The translations under genes were made by a program, and so were the position numbers. Below the pieces are notes generated by a model. It saw only the letters and a list, made by a program, of their open reading frames with translations, ran no database searches and was not told where the DNA came from. This document shows, in pieces, positions 1-11,280 of a stretch of DNA of 64,000 nucleotides. Source of the DNA: Solen grandis (Eukaryota > Mollusca > Bivalvia > Adapedonta > Solenidae); contig CM037778.1 in the NCBI GenBank assembly GCA_021229015.1, positions 19,922,909-19,986,908 of the forward strand, read 5' to 3'. Every line of letters starts with the position of its first letter. Within the stretch, counting starts at the first letter, position 1.

Positions 1-1177
1 CACTAGGCTCTATACTAGACCGTAATATTCACCCAAACTGTGCTTTCGCGCAAATAGAACAGTTTATGAATATGGCACAACAGTGGTAACATGAGCATAC
101 ATAGGTACTACTAAATGTGATTTTATAATTTTTGACACATTACAATATCAACACTTCTATTGTATATAAAGCATATTTCACTTACACATGTATATATTTT
201 TTAGGAAACCGCAGTCGTGTATATGCAATTATTTTTTAGGAAACCGCAGTCGTGTATATGCAATTTGCATTTAAGTATTTTTCTCTCGAAATGTCATATA
301 CAATGCAACAAATACATTTCACATGCATAATAAAATTACAATAACTAAAATAACGTGCATGATTCTTTACGTTACTGATCCATTTCAGTGCAATCTCTAA
401 CGCGTGAGATCTCTGGCACAGCCATGTTTTACCCATGATTCTATGATTCGTAATAGTTAGAACATATTAAATACAACCTTAATGATTAAGAAGGGGCAAA
501 ACGAGCGAGCTCCTTCTTAACTATTTAGATTTTCTTTTATTTTCTAACTATTTTGAGTTCTCAAAGTTCAAGAACCTCTGTAAACAATGTGTCCAACAAC
601 GGTCTACACCTCTAGACTATATATGAAAACTAATGTCTTAGAGTTCAAGAACCTTAAATTGACAACTATTGACAACATTTTGTACCTTCCTTTCTGAAAA
701 ATAAGAAGCGAGTGTACGACAACTGACCACGGCAACGATTGCCACTTGGACAATCTCCCCTGGATCAATTCTTACTCGTTCAAGGTTAAAAAAATACTAA
801 GCAATAAGTACTACACCCAATTTTAGATAAGCCGGAGACGCATATCGAAAAAAGTAAGATACATAAATAAGCTGAGCTGGCACGAACTTGTTCCTTGGTC
901 ACGATAAAAAAAAAAGATTTATTAAAATTTTGGAAAACTTTGGTAATATTATTAGGGAAATATTACTGTTGAAACTCGCATCTCTGTGTCAAAGAAATGT
1001 TGAACGCTAAAGGGTGGTTGTTGGAATTTGAGCTAGATTTGAGTTTTGTAATATGACAGTCTAAGATCTAGGAGTGAAACATGCCCGAATCAAACTGGGT
1101 GTTTGAATGCAAGACAATGAAGAGACAATGAATAATAAAAAATGATTTCATGTGTGACTGCACATAAACTTTAGGCA
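1..1177. other. intergenic, no gene seen
   Basis: AT-rich sequence with no splice-flanked coding stretch that I can support on either strand. The only structure is a perfect 35-bp direct tandem duplication at 196-230 and 231-265. The downstream limit is the stop codon of the NPC2-like gene, which is on the minus strand. Confidence 0.6.
196..265. repeat. perfect 35-bp tandem duplication
   Basis: Two identical adjacent 35-bp copies (196-230 and 231-265), each containing TTAGGAAACCGCAGTCGTG. Identity suggests a recent slippage or unequal-exchange event, or an assembly duplication. Confidence 0.9.
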
Positions 1178-4100
1178 TCAATGAGAATTCAGTCTGAAGT
1201 CGAAACAAATTATTTCCTTCCCATGTCCATTAATAAGCTCCCATTTCTGGACGATCTCCGTCTGAAAGTAAAAGAAAAGAATTCATTAAACCTATGAACT
1301 GCTAAAACAGTAATCATAAGCTAATAGGTCAACGAACCTTAACCCTTTAATTGCTCTTAAATTACACTCTGGTTTCAAATCGTAAAAGGAATTCAAGAAA
1401 TGCTTACATTGCTTAGTTCAATGTCCGCCTTGTAACCTTTACTTACCAGCCAACAAAGTTGAGGATAGGGTGATTTGTTAAATCAAGATATTAACGACAG
1501 CGTGAAAATGACGGGAAATTGAAATCGGCGCTAGTTAACTATTTATATTGTTACGTCTTACAATCAGATCGGCTGATACAAAATCACCGAAAAGAACCGG
1601 AAGTTTGATGTGTTGCAGACTTTATTGGCAGTTTTGTAATGAATCGTTACAGTATCATTATATGAATATCAGACTGATCATCCGTGCATCGTTTTCGTAA
1701 CATAATTTTGTACAAAATAACTACCTCAGTAATCAAGCGATGTCAATTCCATTCCTTGACATGTTTCAATATATAAGAGAACAAAATGGAAATCATGGAT
1801 ATCTTTGATAATAAGGCGTCGTGCAATGCAATTGGCAACACACAGCCAAGTGCCAGTACGTAAAACCACCACAAAGATTGGTTACATTTACACTTGACCC
1901 AATTGCACCTGAGGTGACTGATTTAGGTGAAATTCAGTTAGCAGGAAATAGCTCTGCATATGAAGGATCGACATAATTGAACAAAACTTGTCTTTTGATC
2001 ATTTGAAATAAATCCCTGCCGTACTTACCTACTAAATAACTACTCGTAGTATTTAATATAGTAAATCTTGAGAAGAAACATTTTTCATATCTTGTGCGTT
2101 AATTGACTTTTGATAAGGGGGGTTTGTGTGGGTCATCAGTAGGATGATCATCGACAAAATGAATTCAGTATGAATGTGGTACTTACGTGATTCCAACTCG
2201 TGATATTGACGCCCGCGGAGTAAGCTTCATTCGTGCCTGGCATTATGGGACAGTTTAATCCATGCCCACAAAGATTGCCAAGTGGGGCTTCGAGGGGAAA
2301 ATTCTGATATTCAACACCGTCAACAAAAGAAATAGCCCGGTGTCTTGCATATTGGCTTCGTTCTTCTCCAAGAGTGTTTGTTTTAAACATTTTTAGGTGT
2401 TCTAGATGACATACATTTCAATTACTGAAAAACTAAGATCTATACACGGCATCGTATTATGCCTATTATACTTCTTTTTCAAATTAGAACGAGCTGATGG
2501 TAGTTACAATTCCCATCGTGGTGATATAGAGGTAGAGATAGATGCAAGTATACACTGAATAGTTTTGTATATGTAGTAGAGGTATAAAATAGCACTGGTA
2601 CAATCTTGAGGTAGCTTTTGTGGCGACGTGGTAGAGAGTCCGATATGCATACCGAAGGTCCCGAGTTCGATACCAGCTCGGGGCAGTGGATTTTAACTTG
2701 GTTACATTTGGCGCCCAACGTAAATAACTCACAGTTGTAGAAGGGTTGGCACCCTTAGAAAGTCCCACAGACGTTCATACTCCAGGAATCAGAGGACAGA
2801 TTCTTGAAAGGAGGGGGTGTATGTAGTAGAGGTATAAAATAGCACTTGTAATATCTTGCCATAGAGGTAGCTTTTGTGGCGACGTGGTAGAGTGTCCGAT
2901 ATGCATACCGAAGGTCCCGAGTTCAATACCAGTTCGGGGCAGTGGATTTTAACTTGGTTACATATATAATACTGCAAAATTTCTGTATCAAGGTACATGT
3001 AACACTATTTTATTGATGCAGATTCAGCTCGATCAATCGACCTACTTCAAATTATATATATCGCCGCCGTATGATGACAAGATCAACATCACTAGGATGA
3101 TGGTACATAAATACAGAAATATTGCATTCTTTGAAGGAAAAACACCTTTCTTTCATATTTGCCAGAAGTGTAGCAATCATTATTCCTACACGATCCAATA
3201 TAAGCAAAAGGATTCGTGCTTAATTTATAAGAGTTACATTATTTCAAAAGAATGGTAATAGTAATAACAACACTGATATGAAATAATAAAAAAGGCGGTA
3301 ATCTAAGTTTCTAAAAGGTATCGAGCTCATAACCTTTTGGCTTAACCTTAGAGTTTAAAGGTGGGCAGAATAGATATGTATACTCCCCTTCATGTACCTA
3401 GCAAAAATGCAAATGGAGTTTGACGTCATCATATTTTTTTTTTTTGCAGGAGAAATTTACCAGAATTTACCAAAGTCACCTCTGCAATTCTACGATAATG
3501 CGTCCATCATATAAGTTTAGAAACTACTGGCAAGTCTGCCGCTATATATAAATGCATATAAATTTAATGATAAAATCTAAGTCTAGCCCAGACATTCAGT
3601 GTGAAAATTTTAGTGGGTGGCGCCTATAACCTATCGGGAAATGTAGCAGACTCCACAAGTACACATGTCAAAGCGTTTTGATATCATAGTGCCCGTTACA
3701 ATGCAGTCGCCAGATCTTTCTTCTTTTATTATTATTATCATCAATTTTATATATTTGAAATTACAAAAAATATCAAGTTTGTAAACAGAATTTTGAAGAG
3801 AATGTTAAAGGTCAACGTCACTTAACTAGACTATTTTATTTTTAATTTTCCATTAGGGTAATACATTAAGTAGTTGCATTCGGTCGTACTTGGATCAAAT
3901 GATGCTAAGTTACATAGTCCAGACACCAAGCCAACCAGTACTTTAATCTCCCGAGAACATGTTATACTTTCAGCCAATACAAAACACCCACCAGAGTCCT
4001 ATTTCTTTTCCGAATTTAGTATTTCGCAGCCAGGGCTTGAACTTGCGACATTCCGCTGCCTAAGCAGAGGTTATTACCGCCCGGTCACCGGAAGCGGAAT

Positions 4101-5085
4101 TCAAGTATATAAGGTTAGAATAAAAAAAAAATCATACGTGCTGTAAACTGTATATTGATTGTATACGTCTTCCCTGGGTGGATGGCGCATGGCTCGGATG
4201 AACATGGTTCCCAGATGACCGAGTTGATAGTAGCATGTGAACCTGGGGGTAAGTTAATCGTAATTATTAGTTCCTCTCCCCATGCTTAATATCATGATTG
4301 GACTGGGTCTAACTCCACCATCAATTCTTATCGCTATGTAATAAATACATAGGGGCGAATTTAATTATTTTGTTCTTCTAATAAAATACCCAAATAGTTC
4401 ATTTCTTATTAAGTATTGTTAGTTATTAAGGTAATAATTCGTGTACTTAAATATTTCTTAAAATAGTAATGGTGGAATGTTTATCTACATAGTTTAAGAA
4501 ATTCGGTATTACATACTAGTGCTAAGTATTGATGGTGGAATTCGAGCCTAGTATTTTTTCTCCTTTTGGACTGTCCCATTAGATGTTTATTTAGGTGTTT
4601 GCTGAAAATGTGTTGATTGAATAGCAAATATTGCTGACAACGTCCAGCCTGCACGGATGTGGAGGTTGATCTTGATTTGCACAGGTCGCAAATGCAGTCA
4701 CTAGTGCCCGCATCATTGTAAGTGTTAATTTTGTATTAAGGCTGCCGTAGTTCAGTGATAACGTATCAAACTGCGGACCAGAAGGTTATGGGTTAGAACC
4801 CTGTTTGAAGCAAAGGTTTTTCATGACCTTCCCAGTCGCAAAGTACTGATCCAACTCAATCAACTTTCAGGCGGATAAGTTTTTGTAGAAAGAATTTGTT
4901 TTTCAGTCGACCTGACATAAATAAGTTTAAAATAATTTAAAATAACTGCCAACACGAAGAACATGACAAAGTTGGACAATACTAAAATATAAATTAGGCT
5001 AATACTCACCACAATCTGTAATGCTGGTCAACGTTATACATGAACCAAGTGCAAGCAAAGCAGCGCTAACGCAAAGTCTTTGCAT
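1178..5085 (-). CDS. NPC2-like (ML domain) secreted lipid-binding protein, four exons
   Basis: Minus-strand exons: 5085-5010 (start ATG; hydrophobic signal peptide, then ITDC; donor GTGAGT), 3185-3093 (tentative), 2401-2187 (donor GTAAGT) and 1261-1178 (acceptor with a long pyrimidine tract, TGA stop). Phases are 1, 1, 0 and agree at every junction. The total is 468 nt, or 155 residues, a usual length for the family. Family marks are Cys after the signal peptide, a CxxxxxC pair in exon 2 (ERCFSFKEC), the motif CGHGLNCPI matching the NPC2 'C.sGinCPi' stretch, and a C-terminal strand VQKWELIN...ICFDF matching the last NPC2 strand with its final Cys. NPC2 proteins bind sterols or other lipids in lysosomes or outside the cell. 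Exon 2 has a weak donor (CCTA|GTGATG) and is the least certain part. The introns hold SINE-like repeats. Confidence 0.75.
2484..2965. repeat. two copies of a tRNA-like SINE unit
   Basis: A unit of about 137 bp starting TAGTAGAGGTATAAAATAGC occurs at about 2575-2711 and again at about 2825-2962. Each holds tRNA-like promoter boxes: TGGCGACGTGGTAGAG, and GAGTTCGATACC or GAGTTCAATACC. About 110 bp of related sequence lies between them. They sit in an intron of the NPC2-like gene and look like two copies of one SINE, perhaps duplicated in tandem. Confidence 0.6.
3270..3725. repeat. dispersed repeat copy 1 (partner at 8190-8715)
   Basis: Several blocks match 8190-8715 in the same order and orientation: an AAAAGGTATC block followed by CTCA-rich sequence, a GCAGGAGAA block, a GCAAGTCTGC block, CAGTG(T/G)GAAAATTTT, and GAGCGTTTTGATA or AAGCGTTTTGATA. 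Divergence is large. The family is not recognised. This copy lies in an intron of the NPC2-like gene. Confidence 0.55.
3990..4090 (-). repeat. tRNA-like SINE head, reverse orientation
   Basis: Read on the minus strand, this stretch has tRNA-like boxes (a GGTTCAAGCCC-type B box is the reverse complement of GGGCTTGAACTTGCGAC). No body or tail could be delimited. A second weak tRNA-like stretch, on the plus strand, is at 4740-4815 (GTAGTTCAGTG and GGGTTAGAACCC). Confidence 0.35.
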
Positions 5086-5779
5086 GATGTCAGCTCTATA
5101 TTTTCTGGATTTACCTTTAAAATAACGTCTTTCTCAGCAAGTGTCCTGTTCGACTCGAACAACAAAAAGATATGACCTTTAAGTCGAATGAAAATCCAGA
5201 GGCGTAGAAACAAGTTAAATGTGATTTCAACCACATGGTCTTCCCAATAGATAAACTCATCGACAGAGATATGAAACGGTACGAAAAAACCTATTTGCTT
5301 GTGATGAAAAAAAACCCCACAAAAACAACAGCTAAACGGGATTTGAACGAGATCTCGCTGAGACGCTTAACACCTTGCAGACGCCTTCAGCGCTTAACAG
5401 ACACTTTTACTCATAAAAGATCTGCGGTCTAATTAGAGACATACGTACGATTTGTATTTGATTTCATCAGCAATAAATTGATGTTAACCCGTTTATTCAT
5501 AAAAATCACACTTAATAAAATCAAATCAAAAGATTTTTTATTTACATTTGAATTATATTGATCTATTTATCTATCGCAATTGACTTGAATTACGAGGATA
5601 ATGTTATATGCATTGAAATATGAACTCATATAGAAATGGAATGTAATAGTCACTATAGTTATGAAACTAGATTTCTGATTAAACAGAGGTGCTGAAATGA
5701 CTGGCAATTTATGACTTAGAGCACTTTTGTTTTCTTATAGAAAATAATCCTATAACATAAATGTATGCTAGTTCGTTAT

Positions 5780-6040
5780 ATTGTTGGGTTTAACGTCCCT
5801 ACGGCAGTATTTCAATCATCTGCTTGAGACAGATGTAGTGCTGTCACACTGATGCATAACTCCGTAGACATCCAGTTACATTGTTCTGACTCCTGGAAAT
5901 ACCTTTATATGCTAAGCGTCAATCAAGGAATCGATACCAGTACTAACTTTTACGACTTTGGCATGTCGTGGCCGGGGATCGAACCCACGACCTCTCGATT
6001 TCAGAGTGACGTTCTAACCATTCGGGAACCGGGACCGGAA
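5780..6040 (-). repeat. SINE family 2, full-length-like copy, reverse
   Basis: The reverse-orientation copy begins with the family-2 tail (GGGTTTAACGTCCC) at about 5785. It continues through a body naming CGTAGACAT and ends with a tRNA-like head whose B box reads GGGGATCGAACCCACGAC on the plus strand. Other family members are at 10985-11280, 33866-34150 and 63046-63175. Confidence 0.7.
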
Positions 6041-6094
6041 TATATGCTTATACTTAAATACTCGCAAGTAAATAAAGTCACTGCTATTATGACT

Positions 6095-6175
6095 TGACTT
6101 GGCTATTTGAGTTTACCGTCGCTTCGACAGTATTTCAGTCATATAGCTACGTCCAGCTAATTACAGGTGGAGGAA
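6095..6175 (-). repeat. SINE family 1, 3' tail fragment, reverse
   Basis: This matches only the 3' end of family 1: GAGTTTACCGTCGCTTCGAC, then CAGTATTTCAGTCATATAG, then CGTCCAGCTAATTACAGG. It is a 5'-truncated copy. Fuller copies are at 40258-40525 and 60475-60715. Confidence 0.65.
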
Positions 6176-6629
6176 GACGAAGTGTCATTCACATAAGGGA
6201 GTTTAAACAGTATACACACATTTGGTGGCCAATTAAGAATGTTTAGTTCATTCTTAATTACATAGTTACGTACAACTACATTGGTATTGATTGGGAAATT
6301 CATGTTATTGGAAATATTATAATAATTATTATCAGTTTGCATCATGTAACAAACCATGCTGTATTTCAGATATTGAAACAAAATATAGATTCAAGATGGA
6401 TTCATTCATAACTATGGTGTATTAAAAAAAATGTGTTTGGTTAAATCATTGCTGTGTAAGGTCTGTTGAAATGTGAATATCAAATTAGTGAAACAATATT
6501 CGAACAAGAGTGCCAGTGCCGTCACAATATACGCCACCACAAAATATAAAGATCAAGATTATCGGGACTTCCGATATGAAATTAGGTCAAATGGCAGAGT
6601 CAGTATGTATCCTTTTTACCTCCTGAGCA

Positions 6630-6900
6630 CTACTCTTGCAAAAATCACTGAACCGGTTGATCCCTGCTTTATACACTTCTGCCCGTTATAGTTACGACAT
6701 TGATCAAGATCAATTTGGAAACTTAAAAGGTGTGTTCTAAAGTTGATATACTAGATATACTATAGACCAAGTTTCGAAAAAGCATAATTATTGCAAAAAT
6801 CGCTGAACCGGAAAATCCCTGCCTGCTTCATGCACATCTACGCATTAAAGTTATGATATTGACCAAGTTTTCATAAAGATCTATTCTTAGTACATACAGG
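6630..6900. repeat. two-unit dispersed repeat of about 150 bp
   Basis: Two diverged units share TTGCAAAAATC(A/G)CTGAACCGG, then ATCCCTGC(T/C), then a run on cat/acac and TTA(T/A)AGTTA, then GA(C/T)ATTGA(T/C)CAAG. They start at about 6637 and 6793. The family was not identified and no coding content is seen. Confidence 0.5.
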
Positions 6901-8190
6901 TGTCCGCTAAAACGGTATAGCACTTTTGGTATTTGGGATCAATGTTTAAACTATCAGCGTTTACTTTCAAACAACCACTTTTATTACGTGACTGGTTTGT
7001 AAATGCATTCTAGTACACGGGATTTCATCGGTCAACCAGGGATGGTCAGCTAATGAAATGCAGCATACTAAAGAAGAGCTACGTCATCATAATGGGTGCT
7101 CAAAAGAGAAAGAAAGCTTTTGGAAATGAGCGCAATACCAAGAGTGTTGTGCCTTATAGGACGAAATGGACATAAGATATTGAACTATTTTTGGACACTT
7201 AATCGAATCGGCGAAATATTGTGTAAATTGCTGTTTACACTTGACTATTCGTGTTGCGAGGTCGTGTCCGTGTTTTGAGTGTTTTGAGACAATATAAGAC
7301 AATGGTGAGAACATGAGATACCAGAGTTGGGCTTTCTTGTGTTTTTCTTGGAGATTGATGCCTTGACTTGTGTCAGGACTTGAAAATATTCAGTCACTGT
7401 TTTTTGTTTGTAATTCGACCGTCAGAAGATTGCCGGTATCGAAATTCGCCCTCGGTGAGATGCATCCCTTGTTTATCTATACAGACACTAACTAGAGTTT
7501 TCCCCCAAAATACTACGTGTCGAATCCCTGTGCCTTCTATTATGACCGTTTGCAAAGTTTTAAAAATTTCTACAGGCTTGTCAGTGTTACTGTGTTTACA
7601 AAACTGAATAGATTTTTTTGTGTGCAATTTCCAGCACCGATATTTGCACAGAATGAGACGGATCTTCAACTGATTCATTTGTTATGTAAATTGTTGGCAC
7701 AATATCTTCAATCTGAAAATTTGAACTGGTGTCATTTAGTTCTGTTATTTCAGGGAAGTAAGTGACAATGTATAATGTTTTAAACGAACCTGCTTGCAAC
7801 ATACCAGATGCGCAAACTTCCATGTGTTTTCGTAGGTCTCAAAAGATTCTGACTTTAACATTGCAAACTGTCTTTATCTGCATCTGGTCATCACAATCGC
7901 TTGTTTTCCTCTATGGCGGTACTGACAAGCATTGCTGAATCGGTCTTGATTTTGGTTTGTGGCCCTACATTTAGTTTGTGTTGTTTTGATGACCAGGCAC
8001 AGTCGATAGTCGTCAAATTCCTTCAACTCATATCTTTTTCATATCAAGACCTCACGGATCATTTTATGCAATATTTTTTTATTTGCAATATATTTTTTTT
8101 TCAAATTTTGAATTATTTGCAAAGCATTTCATTGGACAAATAAGTCGGACAAACTGTAAATTTTATTACAGATAGCATAAAAAACACTGA
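6900..8190. other. no supported gene; open frames of uncertain status
   Basis: On the minus strand two overlapping open frames (7823-7596 and 7678-7394) could be one coding stretch joined by a frameshift. I see no domain, signal peptide or splice-site support, and the plus strand is equally open here. I do not call a gene. The rest is non-coding as far as I can see. Confidence 0.4.
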
Positions 8191-8715
8191 AATAAAATAA
8201 TAAAAAGGGATAGAAAGTCCTGAGATCTAAGTCCGAAAAGGTATCAAACTCACAATCCTTGGTTTAAACTTAGACATAGTTTCAAAGTGAGCTGAAGAAA
8301 CACATAATATCCCTCCCTTATGTACCTTTGAACCGTGCGCATATTTTTGCATAATTATATTTTGATAATTATATTTTGATAATTCTGCAGGAGAATTTTG
8401 CAAGAATGCTTGCCATAATTTTCTGCATTTTTTTCTTTGATCACCACATCTTCAGTTCTATGTGAATGTGTCTATCTTTTATGTTTAGAACCTATTAGCA
8501 AGTCTGCGCCCATAAATCCTTTTTAGGTAGGAATAAAAACTAGACCTATTCAAGCTCAGACCTTCAGTGGGAAAATTTTGGTAGGATTTGAATTAAACTT
8601 TACGAACTTGTTCCCGATGGTGCCCGAAATCGAGAAAATGTTACCATCTTCACAAGTGCTTATGTCAGAGCGTTTTGATAATATAGTGTTCGTTACAATG
8701 CGTTCATCAGATCTT
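8190..8715. repeat. dispersed repeat copy 2 (partner at 3270-3725)
   Basis: Same block order as the copy at 3270-3725, but with an extra 60-70 bp of A/T-rich insertion in the middle. It ends at TTCGTTACAATGCGTTCATC, matching GTTACAATGCAGTCGCC in the other copy. Confidence 0.55.
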
Positions 8716-8724
8716 TGTTTTTAG

Positions 8725-9695
8725 CTAGCCTGAGCACAACGTGCTCAAGGTGAGCTTTTGTGATCACAGGGCGTCCGTCAACAATTTGTTTTAAACGACA
8801 TCTCCTCTGAAACGGCTGGACAGAATTTGATTAAACTTGGCAGGGATGATCCTTTGGTGAACCTTCACAATTGTTGCTTAAATAAACTTGATCAATGTAG
8901 AACTATGGTTGAAATGGCAACGAAAAGAGAAAAAAACACGAAAAACGAAAACTTTAAATATCATCTCCTACATAACTACTGGCCAGATTTCAAAATGTTT
9001 TGGTACAGATGTTCCTTGGGTAACCATCTACCAAGATTGCTAAGGTCGGTGGTTCTACCCGGGTACCTCTGTGTACTCGGGGTCTTCCTCCACCTGTAAT
9101 TAGCTGGACGTCGCTATATGATTGAAATACTATCGCAGCGATGGTAAACCCCAATACAACCACCACATCTCCTCTGAACCGCTGGACAGAATTTGATTAA
9201 ACTTGGCAGGGATGATCCTTGGGAGAACCTTCTCAAAACTTGCTATAATAATCTTGATCCATGTAGAACTCTGGTTGTCATGTCAACGGAAAGAAAAAAA
9301 AACAACTATGAAAACATTAAAAACCATCTCCTTCAAAACTACTGGCCAGATTTCAAAATGTTTTAGTACAGATGTTCCTTTCTACTCTCTACCAAGATTG
9401 CTAATATTATTCAGATCCGTAAAAACATGGCCGCCATGAACATAAAACCGCTGGACAGAATTTGATTAAACGTGACGGGGATGATCTTTGGGTGAACCTC
9501 CACAAAAGTTGCTAAAATAAACTTGATTCATGTAGAACTCTGGTTGCCATGGCAACGAAAAGAAAAAATGAAACTTTAAAAATCATCTACTTCAAAACTG
9601 CTAGCCAGATTTCAAAATGATTTAGTACAGATGTTCCTTGGGTAACCCTATACTCAGGTGAGCGATTCAGGGCGTCTATGGCCCTCTTGTTTACA
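8725..9695. repeat. three tandem diverged copies of a ~240-bp repeat with a SINE inside
   Basis: Three units start at about 8800, 9170 and 9438. Each has GGCTGGACAG or CGCTGGACAG, then AATTTGATTAAAC, TTGATC(A/C)ATGTAGAACT or its variant, GGCCAGATTTCAAAATG (GCCAGATTTC in the third), and TACAGATGTTCCTT. The first and second are separated by a 5'-truncated SINE family 1 copy (9045-9166). The upstream edge holds TGAGCACAACGTGCTCA, a near-perfect palindrome. No coding content. Confidence 0.7.
9045..9166 (+). repeat. SINE family 1 fragment
   Basis: The central block GGTCGGTGGTTCTACCCGGG and the tail GACGTCGCTATATGATTG ... CGATGGTAAACC match family 1 at 60475-60715. The tRNA-like head is missing. 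It lies between tandem repeat units, so it inserted there or moved with them. Confidence 0.8.
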
Positions 9696-9699
9696 TTAG

Positions 9700-10980
9700 T
9701 TTTAGTATCATCATTATCATTTGAAATTACAGAGAATAGCAAATTTGTGTCAAAGTAACTACGTGGGCAAAATGGACGTTCATTTTCAGAATCCTCACGA
9801 GACATTCGCTACTGCGTGACGATAACCGTTATATTAATATACATGTACATGAAACAAATTAAGTCATTTGCTGAGTGTCAGAGCGATATTTAATACTTTT
9901 TGGCGTAGTTTCTTTCTGTCAGAGAACGATATTTTCTTTTTTTGATGCGTTCATTGGTATCTTTCTGTTGCCTCCATTTTCATTCTGGCGTGGATGCCAG
10001 AACGGAAACAACGCCAACAGTTGAAAATGTCTTTCTGTCGCTGTTTTGGGGTGAAATCACAAAAATCAGCCATCATCCTTGCTTCCTTTAATAAATTTAT
10101 GGTAACATAATTTCTTATGTTATTAAGATAACTTCTATCACAAGACATGAAGTACATGATGATTGTCATGTCCGTACTGCAGTCCAGTTTTGCTATTTCG
10201 GTCATTTCTGTCGAAACATGATGAAGCTGAACTTAAAAATGAACAAATCACAAACGTTGACAAATCTATCATTTTGTCTTGTTATTTCGAGTAACCTTAA
10301 AAGTTGCCGGTTGCCAGATTTCGGAAAATTAAATAACTCATATATACTTTAAATATAATAAATCGACATAGCTTTAACTGGTTAAATGAAAAGAAATCCT
10401 TCATCCAACATTTTTTTCAACATAAAATTTACAAAAGTTTTACGCGGTTTTCGAATTTCACTTTTAGCAAAAAATTGACGTACGAGTTGTACTCACATGA
10501 CCAAAACCCTGTCATCCTATTAGCCCCTATTTACATGATTTTGTAGTTTATAGAGTTCTAGACGCTTAATCTGATGACTCAAAAATAATTTTCGCGCTAA
10601 ATTGGACTTACGCATTTTTTTCATAAAATTGCATTATATTGAACCTTTGTATGTATTGTACTGTAAAATCTTAAAAAAAATATATTGATAGGTATATGTA
10701 ATTGAAATGGAAATATTAAATGAGAGAAAAAAAAGACTCCAAACCCGGGCCTCCAAAGATTTTATTAAGCAGCAAATCGTCAAACATTCTTTCACTTCAG
10801 ACACACACAACTCTAGTGCCTAGTCTTGCTAATACCCCGATCATTTGATGATACGGCCAGCCCATGTATTCTTTAGATGAGTTATTTCTTAAAATCGTTG
10901 TAGTGTGACAAAGGCTTCTTTCTTGCACCATGTCTCAAAATGGCGACGGTATGTTTTACTTTCATTTATCGTTGAGATTG
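9700..10980. other. no gene seen
   Basis: Short open frames on both strands lack splice signals, domains or start context. The base composition matches the surrounding non-coding sequence. I see no repeat that recurs in the window. Confidence 0.5.
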
Positions 10981-10984
10981 CAAT

Positions 10985-11280
10985 TTTCGGATCAGCCTCG
11001 GGAGCGGGTGGTTGTGAGTTCGATCCCCGGCCGCGACATACCAAAGTCGTAAAAAATGGCACTGGAATAGCTCCCTTGCTTAGTGCTCAGCAAATAAGGG
11101 TAGCTCCAGAACTGGTTGGCCCGGTGTAAGGATAATGTGAGTGGGTGTGGTATCATGCCACATGTCTACGGCGTGATACTGCAGTGTGGCAGCACTATAT
11201 CTGTCTCAAGTAGACATCGTCTCCAAATGACCGAAATACTGTCGATGGGACGTTAAACCCAGGCAAACAACAACAATTTT
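10985..11280 (+). repeat. SINE family 2, full-length copy
   Basis: A tRNA-like head (GATCAGCCTCGGGAGCGG, then GTGAGTTCGATCCCCGGCC as B box) is followed by a body with CATGTCTACGGCGTGATAC. The tail is GAAATACTGTCGATGGGACG, then TTAAACCC, and ends in CAAACAACAAC. This is the best copy of the family in the window. Confidence 0.8.

Noticed and set aside
8750..9695. CRISPR-like or coding repeat array
   Set aside because: The units are about 240 bp and diverged, with no short exact repeats and unique spacers and no consistent frame.
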